Assembly (NCBI GenBank): GCA_024636595.1
Contig: JAGXGT010000132.1
Span: 1-5,891 of the forward strand
DNA length: 5,891 nucleotides
Source of the DNA: Sphingomonadales bacterium
Lineage (GTDB): Bacteria > Pseudomonadota > Alphaproteobacteria > Sphingomonadales > Sphingomonadaceae
Direction: 5' to 3'
The notes under the pieces were generated by a model. That model was not told the origin of the DNA. It was given only the letters and a program-made list of their open reading frames with translations, and did not search any database. Each line of letters starts with the position of its first letter. Positions within the stretch are counted from its first letter, which is position 1. The translations under genes were made by a program, and so were the position numbers. Shown piece by piece: positions 5,706-5,891 of this stretch.

Positions 5706-5891
5706 TTATTGGTCGGCAAGACGCAGCTCGATTGCATCCCAGATCATCCCCGGCGTATCGGTGCCGTTGAAATTGTCGATTGCGACAATCCCGGTCGGTG
5801 AGGTCACATTGATTTCGGTCAGCCATTTGCCGCCGATGACATCGATGCCGACAAAGATCAGCCCGAGCCGTTTCAGGTCCGGTCCCATCGC
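5706..5891 (-). CDS. gshB: Glutathione synthetase, C-terminal end
   Basis: Only the last 61 residues are inside the window; the gene continues beyond the right edge. GshB joins gamma-glutamylcysteine and glycine with ATP to make glutathione, as an ATP-grasp enzyme in the cytosol. The visible end carries the family pattern MGPDLKRLGLIFVGIDVIG followed by LTEINVTSPTG. In the latter the Glu and Asn are the expected magnesium ligands that close the ATP-grasp site. It ends in GMIWDAIELRLADQ, close to the known E. coli C-terminus. The gene is intact as far as seen, and dedA follows 21 bases after its TAA, suggesting one transcript. Confidence 0.93.
   Translation of the reverse strand, partial: AMGPDLKRLGLIFVGIDVIGGKWLTEINVTSPTGIVAIDNFNGTDTPGMIWDAIELRLADQ

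Noticed and set aside
5181..5801. A 206-residue + strand open frame opposite dedA and the gshB end
   Set aside because: The translation is rich in Asp, Ala, His and Arg with no domain. The minus strand carries two clear genes there.

Overview
The window looks like ordinary chromosome from an alphaproteobacterium, most likely order Sphingomonadales. This rests on the style of the HemW, XerC, DedA and GshB proteins, a GC content that is high in most genes (roughly 60-70% in sampled lines), and short palindromic repeats between genes. The genus is not determined.

Layout, left to right. (1) hemW, a radical SAM protein related to oxygen-independent coproporphyrinogen oxidase but with the HemW-type cysteine motif (+ strand). 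(2) A long-chain/very-long-chain acyl-CoA synthetase of the FATP type (+). (3) A 152-base gap packed with three perfect stem-loops. The first is followed by a T-run and should act as a terminator. The first two are near-exact inverted copies of each other, as in a REPIN. A possible promoter sits so close to the next gene that its transcript may be leaderless. (4) xerC, a tyrosine recombinase with all six catalytic residues (+). (5) A low-GC (about 46% by hand count), minus-strand gene for an HNH-type zinc protein. Its reading frame ends at a TGA but stays open for 36 more plausible codons, so the gene is probably cut short by a nonsense mutation. An imperfect 13-bp direct repeat flanks it. (6) dedA-family membrane protein gene and (7) the 3' end of gshB (glutathione synthetase), both on the minus strand, 21 bases apart and probably cotranscribed, with gshB first.

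The housekeeping genes do not form one pathway: heme trafficking, fatty acid activation, chromosome dimer resolution, membrane lipid-carrier homeostasis and glutathione synthesis. The HNH gene is the accessory item and the best candidate for something less described. I see no multi-gene novel system, CRISPR array, tRNA or rRNA.
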